From contig NZ_QFWW01000006.1 of NCBI RefSeq assembly GCF_003265345.1, positions 1 through 54,698 of the forward strand: a DNA stretch of 54,698 bases, in the 5' to 3' direction. A program made the position numbers and the translations under genes. Of this stretch, positions 50,497-54,698 are shown piece after piece. Under the pieces are notes generated by a model, which saw nothing but the letters and a program-made list of their open reading frames with translations, searched no databases and had not been told where the DNA came from. The stretch is from Lentzea terrae (GTDB taxonomy: Bacteria > Actinomycetota > Actinomycetes > Mycobacteriales > Pseudonocardiaceae). Position 1 is the stretch's first letter. Every line of letters starts with the position of its first letter.

Positions 50497-52083
50497 GTGA
50501 CCACCGACACGCTCACGTCGTTCCTCTCGTGGTACTTCGACCACCACCCCGCTCACGCAGCGCAGGTCGGCTCGCTCGAGCACTACTCGACGTTCGGCGA
50601 CTTCTCCGCCACCGCGTTCGAGCACCGGGCCAGGGAGAGGGGCGCGTGGCTGGCGCGCCTGGAGCCGTTGCCCCGCTCGGTGGACCGCGACCTGGCGCTG
50701 TCGGTGCTGCGCGGCGCACTGGCGATGGAGGCCTGGCCGGCGTGGCGGCGCGACCCGCAGGAGTACTCGAGCGTGGTCTTCTTCGGACTGCTCTCGCCGT
50801 TCCTGCACCGGCTGCTGCCAGAGGACGAGCTCGTCGCGTCCACCATCGCGAAGCTGCGCGAGGTCCCGTCGATCTTCGCGGCCGCCGAGGCGAACCTCGA
50901 CGCGTCCCTGGCGTCTCCGCTGGTGGTGCAGCGGGCGATGGACCAGGTGCGGACGGGCCGTTCGTTCCTGCTCGACGCGCTGCCGCTGGAGGTCTCCTCT
51001 GCAGCGTTGCGGGCTGAGCTGGTGGAGGCCGCCGGACCCGCGGCCGAGGCGTTCGACCGGCACGCGGCGTTCCTGGAGGAGCTCTCGCTGCGGGCGACCG
51101 GCGACTGGCGGATGGGCGAGAAGCTCTACTCGACCATGTTGCAGGACAAGGAGTTGCTCGGCTACGGCGCCCCGGAGCTGCACCAGCGCGGCCAGGACGC
51201 GTACGCCTCCCTGGAGACCGAGCTCGTGGAGTTGGCGGGCTCTCCGGACTGGCGCTCGGTCATGAGCTCGTTGCAGGACGACCACCCGTCGACGTTGGAA
51301 GCGATGCGCGCGGAGTACGAGGCGGAGACCTCACGCGCTCGCGCCGCGCTGATCGAGCACTCGCTGGTGACGATGCCCGACGGCGAGGAGTGCCGCGTCG
51401 TGCCGTCCCCGCTGTTCCACCGCGCGATCATGTCGGTGGCGAGCTACCTCGGCCCGCCACCGCTGACGTCGCGACGGGCCGGCTACTTCTTCGTGCCGTT
51501 CACGCCTGCCGGTGCCTCGTCGGAACAAGTGACGCACCGCCTGCGCACCAACGCGCGCTCGCAGATCCCGACGATCTCGGTGCACGAGGCCTACCCCGGC
51601 CACCACTGGCACGCGGCGTGGGTGGCGGCACAGGGCTCATCCAGTCCCCTGCGCAAGGTGTTCCGGACGTCGTACTTCTCCGAGGGCTGGGCGTTGTACG
51701 CGGAGAAGCTGCTGCGGTCGGTCGGCTACTACACCTCGCGCGCGGCGTTGATGGGTCACGTGGAGGCGCGGCTGTTCCGGGCAGCGCGCATGGTCGTCGA
51801 CACCGCACTGCACTGCGGCGACATGACCCCGGCGGAAGCCGAGTCGTTCATGGTGTCGCGCACGGCCTTGACGCCGGGCACCGCTGCCGGCGAGGTGAAG
51901 CGGTACTGCGCGTGGCCGACGCAGGCGCCGTCGTACCTGACCGGGGCGTTGGAGATCGACCTGATCCGCGACGAGTACCTGTCGTTGGAGCTGGGGTCGT
52001 TGCGCGACTTCCACGACCGGATCGCGGGGTCCGGCGCGCTGCCGCTCGGCCTCGCGCGCCGCGTGGCGCTCGGCGAGGAGTGA
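50497..52083 (+). CDS. DUF885-family putative metallopeptidase
   Basis: A 528-residue soluble protein of the DUF885 family. The conserved motif HEAYPGHHW (about residues 365-373) resembles an HExxH-like zinc site, and SEGWALYAEKLL (about 395-406) supplies the family's glutamate; FFVPFTPAG precedes them. Related proteins have been described as peptidases or as unusual hydrolases; function here is open. The GTG at 50497 is probably leaderless. It has no signal peptide, so it should be cytoplasmic. Confidence 0.87.
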   Translation: MTTDTLTSFLSWYFDHHPAHAAQVGSLEHYSTFGDFSATAFEHRARERGAWLARLEPLPRSVDRDLALSVLRGALAMEAWPAWRRDPQEYSSVVFFGLLSPFLHRLLPEDELVASTIAKLREVPSIFAAAEANLDASLASPLVVQRAMDQVRTGRSFLLDALPLEVSSAALRAELVEAAGPAAEAFDRHAAFLEELSLRATGDWRMGEKLYSTMLQDKELLGYGAPELHQRGQDAYASLETELVELAGSPDWRSVMSSLQDDHPSTLEAMRAEYEAETSRARAALIEHSLVTMPDGEECRVVPSPLFHRAIMSVASYLGPPPLTSRRAGYFFVPFTPAGASSEQVTHRLRTNARSQIPTISVHEAYPGHHWHAAWVAAQGSSSPLRKVFRTSYFSEGWALYAEKLLRSVGYYTSRAALMGHVEARLFRAARMVVDTALHCGDMTPAEAESFMVSRTALTPGTAAGEVKRYCAWPTQAPSYLTGALEIDLIRDEYLSLELGSLRDFHDRIAGSGALPLGLARRVALGEE

Positions 52084-52172
52084 CCGCAGGATTGGTGGTT
52101 CTCACGACGTGGGAGCGGGAACAACCTCGACGCGGACCGGGTTGACCGGGTTGAGTCGATCAAGGAGGACAG

Positions 52173-53114
52173 ATGCCCAAGGCAGTGGTGGTGCGTTCGG
52201 CCGGCGGCCCGGAGGTGCTGGAGTACTCGGACGTGCCGTCGCCGGTGCCCGGTGACGACGAGCTGCTGGTGCGGGTCGGCGCTGCGGGCGTCAACTACAT
52301 CGACACGTACCAGCGCAGCGGGCAGTACCCGATCCCGTTGCCCACCGCGTTGGGTTTGGAGGGCGCGGGCGAGGTCGTGGCGTCGAACTCCAGTGCTTTC
52401 GCGGTTGGTGACCGCGTGGCGTGGATGTCGGTGCTGGGCAGTTACGCGTCCGAGGTCGTGGTGCCGGCATCCGCTGCCGTTCGAGTCCCCGAGGGCTTGG
52501 ACGTGGAGCTGGCCGCCGCCGCTCTGCTGCAGGGCATCACCGCGCACTACCTGACGCACTCGACCCACGTTGTTTCCGAGGGCGATCGGGTCCTGGTGCA
52601 CGCGGCCGCCGGTGGCGTCGGCCTGCTGCTGACGCAGTGGGCGAAGTCGCGCGGTGCGTACGTGATCGGCACCGTGTCGACCGACGAGAAGGAAGCGCTG
52701 GCCCGCTCGGCCGGGGCGGACGAGGTGCTGCGGTACGGGGACTTCGCGTCGCAGATCGAGAAGGTCGACGTCGTGTACGACGGGGTCGGCCGGGACACGT
52801 TCGACCAGTCGCTGGCCTCGCTGAAGCCGCGCGGCCTGCTGGCCTTGTTCGGCGCCTCGTCCGGCCCGGTGCCGCCGGTGGACCCGCAACGCCTGAACGC
52901 CGCCGGCTCGGTGTACCTGACCAGGCCGTCGACCGGCGCGTACCTGCTGGACCGCGCCGAGTTCGAGTGGCGGGCCGCGGACCTGTTCGGGGCGATCGTG
53001 TCCGGCGTGCTGGACGTGCGGATCGGAGGACGCTACAAGCTGGAGGAGGCCGCGCAGGCGCACACCGACCTGCAGTCGCGCCGGACGACCGGAAAGCTCC
53101 TGCTGCTGCCTTGA
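52173..53114 (+). CDS. NADPH:quinone oxidoreductase (zeta-crystallin-like MDR)
   Basis: A 313-residue zinc-free medium-chain reductase. YIDTYQRSGQYPIPLPTALG (about 41-60) is the quinone reductase N-terminal signature, and HAAAGGVGLLLTQWAK is the NADPH-binding glycine motif (about 143-158). The zinc-ligand cysteines of alcohol dehydrogenases are missing. It should reduce quinones or enones. AAGGAGG lies five bases before the ATG. It is followed by a strong terminator. Confidence 0.92.
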   Translation: MPKAVVVRSAGGPEVLEYSDVPSPVPGDDELLVRVGAAGVNYIDTYQRSGQYPIPLPTALGLEGAGEVVASNSSAFAVGDRVAWMSVLGSYASEVVVPASAAVRVPEGLDVELAAAALLQGITAHYLTHSTHVVSEGDRVLVHAAAGGVGLLLTQWAKSRGAYVIGTVSTDEKEALARSAGADEVLRYGDFASQIEKVDVVYDGVGRDTFDQSLASLKPRGLLALFGASSGPVPPVDPQRLNAAGSVYLTRPSTGAYLLDRAEFEWRAADLFGAIVSGVLDVRIGGRYKLEEAAQAHTDLQSRRTTGKLLLLP

Positions 53115-53120
53115 TCTTTT

Positions 53121-53150
53121 GTGGGCCCCGACCTGTTCGGGGCCCACTTT
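53121..53150 (+). terminator. Intrinsic terminator after the quinone oxidoreductase
   Basis: An 11-bp perfect stem (53121-53131 with 53137-53147) and a 5-nt loop, followed by TTT. It also lies seven bases beyond the convergent FKBP stop codon and may serve both genes, though the minus-strand side has no T-run. Confidence 0.85.
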
Positions 53151-53153
53151 CGC

Positions 53154-53687
53154 TTACGCGGGCGTAACCTTCACGCCGTCGATCACGAAGACGAGGGTCT
53201 CGTTGGGCTTGATGCCCTGACCGCCCTGGCCGTATCCCTTGGCGGGCGGCACGACCAGCAGCCGCCGCCCCTGCTCCTTGAGCCCGACGAGCCCTTCGTT
53301 CCAGCCGTCGATCACCGAAGCCTGCCCGACGTTCTTGACGTCGAACGGCGCACCGCGCTTGAAGGAGCTGTCCAGCACCTTCTTGTCGGAGAACGTGGTG
53401 AGCTGGTAGTTGACCGTGGCCGTCGTGCCGGCCTTCACCTCGGCACCGGTGCCCTGCACCAGGTCCTTGATGATGAGCTCGTCGGTCGGCTTGCAGGCGG
53501 GAATCTCGACCTTGGGCGCCGCACCGAACTCGCCGGTGACCTTGAAGTCGTCGGCCTTGCACGGATTCGTGGCGGCCGGGGTCGACCCGCCGTTCGTGGG
53601 CTGGGTCGAGGGCTGGGCCGAGCTGCCGCAGCCAGCCAGGCCGGCCGCTGCGAGCGCCAGGGACGCGATTAGCAGGACGTTGCGCAT
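53154..53687 (-). CDS. FKBP-type peptidyl-prolyl isomerase lipoprotein
   Basis: A 177-residue exported lipoprotein. The signal peptide has the lipobox LAGC at about residues 17-20, a Ser/Thr/Pro linker follows, then the FKBP domain (about 60-177) with LIIKDLVQGTGAEVKAG, VIDGWNEGLVGLKEQGRR, VPPAKGYG and the final ETLVFVIDGVKV. Active-site residues of FKBPs (Asp, Tyr, Trp in the WNEGL segment) are mostly present. It helps fold exported proteins at the membrane surface. The ATG at 53687 sets the signal peptide correctly. Confidence 0.92.
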   Translation of the reverse strand: MRNVLLIASLALAAAGLAGCGSSAQPSTQPTNGGSTPAATNPCKADDFKVTGEFGAAPKVEIPACKPTDELIIKDLVQGTGAEVKAGTTATVNYQLTTFSDKKVLDSSFKRGAPFDVKNVGQASVIDGWNEGLVGLKEQGRRLLVVPPAKGYGQGGQGIKPNETLVFVIDGVKVTPA

Positions 53688-54346
53688 GGTGGGTGAGCGT
53701 ATTCGGGGGCGTGTGAGCGGGGTGTAGTCAGGTCGCTCGCCGGGCGCGGTGGGTGGGCGCGATGGGTGGGCGCGTGGCGTTTCGGCGGGGTTGGTCACCT
53801 TCTGCGGTGTGGTTGCGTTCCAGCGTGGTTGCGTGGGTAGCCTTACGGGCTTTGGTTGCGTCATCGCCGCTTCGCGACGATCGCGATTGGGGCTTGACTT
53901 CGGGGCCCTTTCGAGGCGCTGCGTCGGGCGGAAAAGGACGGATGCTTCGCAGCCGTCCGATCCGCGAAACGGTAGCACCTCGATCCCGAAGTCAAGCCCC
54001 AATCGCAGGCGTGCGTGGTTGCGTTGGGTTGTTCAGCGCGCGGTCATTACCGCTTACCCGATGACGCATAGCCCTGTCCGGCTCGCTTCGCATCGCCACA
54101 CGGGGTGCCTTGGCTTCGCCTTTGGCCCGCGTTGCTATAGGAGCATCGGCTCGGCTTCGCCATCGCCGCTTGCCTTCGGCTTCGCGAGATATAGATGGAA
54201 TCCTCGTGGCGCGCTCCCGGAATGGCGTCAGGGGGCATCGCCGACGTCCATTGCGGGTGGGCCGGTAGGAGTTCAGGCGGCAGGCGCATGCGATGGGCGG
54301 TGGGCGGTAGGCGTGCCGGTTGCGGGCGAGCCCGTGGGCCCGCCCG
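53688..54346. other. Repeat-rich gene-free stretch
   Basis: 659 bp without a convincing gene. It starts with G-rich GGTGGGTGGGCGCG repeats (53747-53775), then three copies of GTGGTTGCGT (two near 53815-53835 and one near 54015), the 124-bp palindromic element at 53883-54006, and many GGCTTCGCC-like units between 54080 and 54190. TGCGTCATCG (about 53855) and CGATGACGCA (about 54060) also form an outer inverted pair around the palindromic element. It looks like accumulated mobile or repetitive debris. Confidence 0.6.
53883..54006. repeat. 124-bp nested palindromic element
   Basis: A perfect 22-bp inverted repeat (53883-53904 with 53985-54006) encloses a second stem, TCGAGGCGCT/AGCACCTCGA (53911-53920 with 53974-53983, 9 of 10), a third, GCGGA/TCCGC (53928-53932 with 53961-53965), and a fourth, GGACGG/CCGTCC (53936-53941 with 53953-53958). 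As RNA or single-stranded DNA it would fold into one long hairpin. No target-site duplication is evident. It could be a MITE or REP-like element or a structured RNA. Confidence 0.8.
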
Positions 54347-54698
54347 TCATGCCGCTGCGGCGGCGTGGAGGAGATTGCGTCTTGGCCTGCGTTGCGGATC
54401 GAGCCACGCCGGGGCATAGAACGTGGGTATGCCGTGGACCATCCGCACTGTCCACTCGCTGTGGTGGATCAGTGTGTGGTGGTGGCGGCACAGCAGCACC
54501 GCGTTGCCGACCGAGGTGACACCGCCGTCGGCCCAGTGGTGAACATGGTGGGCGTCGCAGTGTTTCGGTGGTCTGCCGCAGCCGGGGAACGCGCAGCCGT
54601 GGTCGCGGGCCACCAGGATGCGCCGGATTCCGGCCGGGAAGGTGCGGGTCTTGCGGCCGATGTCCATCGGCTGCGACTTCTCGCCCAGGAGCAGCGGG
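54347..54698 (-). CDS. DUF222/13E12-type HNH endonuclease, partial (3' part)
   Basis: The C-terminal part of a DUF222-HNH protein. The frame is open to the right window edge, reading LLLGEKSQPMDIGRKTRTFP, so the gene begins outside. The HNH domain has CAFPGC for zinc, CDAHHVHHWADGG (catalytic His) and NAVLLCRHHHTLIH. This family (REP13E12-like in mycobacteria) is present in many copies in actinobacterial genomes and is thought to spread like a mobile element; some copies serve as phage attachment sites. An Ala-rich tail ends the protein. The nearby repeats fit a mobile history. Confidence 0.9.
   Translation of the reverse strand, partial: PLLLGEKSQPMDIGRKTRTFPAGIRRILVARDHGCAFPGCGRPPKHCDAHHVHHWADGGVTSVGNAVLLCRHHHTLIHHSEWTVRMVHGIPTFYAPAWLDPQRRPRRNLLHAAAAA

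Noticed and set aside
53754..54064. 100-residue plus-strand frames crossing the palindromic element
   Set aside because: They run through the perfect inverted repeat, which makes their sequence a by-product of the palindrome; no ribosome binding site.

Overview
The window is high-GC actinobacterial DNA. Many genes start with GTG, neighbours often overlap by 4 bp (ATGA or GTGA), and several promoters look leaderless. The gene content points to a mycolate- or lipomannan-related actinomycete, most likely in the Pseudonocardiales (Lentzea, Saccharothrix or Amycolatopsis-like): an MptB-type mannosyltransferase, a complete four-gene conservon, a SufR-led suf operon, a DUF574-type methyltransferase and a DUF222/HNH gene. 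The genus is an inference.

Layout. Positions 1-210 hold the promoter and leader of an rRNA operon reading left, with its 16S gene just outside the window. Next come a deazaflavin-type oxidoreductase and a divergent lycopene-cyclase-like gene whose start codons overlap, an EAL/GGDEF protein, a GCS2-family ligase behind a hairpin that covers its ribosome binding site, and a SAM methyltransferase. From 8680 down to 5467 a tightly coupled minus-strand operon encodes a class II diterpene cyclase, a cytochrome P450 and a UbiA-type intramembrane prenyltransferase: a compact, apparently undescribed terpenoid locus. After a CBS-domain gene, positions 9298-9863 carry a dense minus-strand array of seven tRNA or tRNA-like genes. 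Two have leucine anticodons on a short-variable-arm body and two have a shortened D-arm. A 29-residue membrane peptide and a secreted ChW-repeat protein follow.

Positions 11501-18165 are the suf Fe-S assembly operon in the order sufR-B-D-Rieske-C-S-U-T. Positions 18247-31813 hold mptB coupled to a small kinase-like gene, a giant patatin-like protein, a DMT-transporter/glycosyltransferase fusion, a DUF998 protein, an ABC exporter with heme A synthase, an ankyrin protein, and a GbsR-type regulator facing its probable target with two clear operator palindromes.

Positions 31810-38767 form a minus-strand run: an FAD dehydrogenase, a Gfo/Idh/MocA oxidoreductase, an unrecognised 395-residue protein, UDP-glucose dehydrogenase and an MFS exporter. 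A four-unit 11-bp repeat separates it from a divergent membrane-anchored HTH protein. Positions 40655-44871 are the conservon (CvnA-B-C-D). A DUF485/acetate-symporter pair, an alpha/beta hydrolase divergent from a MocR regulator, an ATP-grasp protein, a DUF885 protein, a quinone oxidoreductase and an FKBP lipoprotein follow. The right edge has a 124-bp highly palindromic element in a repeat-rich gene-free stretch, then the 3' part of a DUF222/HNH nuclease gene.
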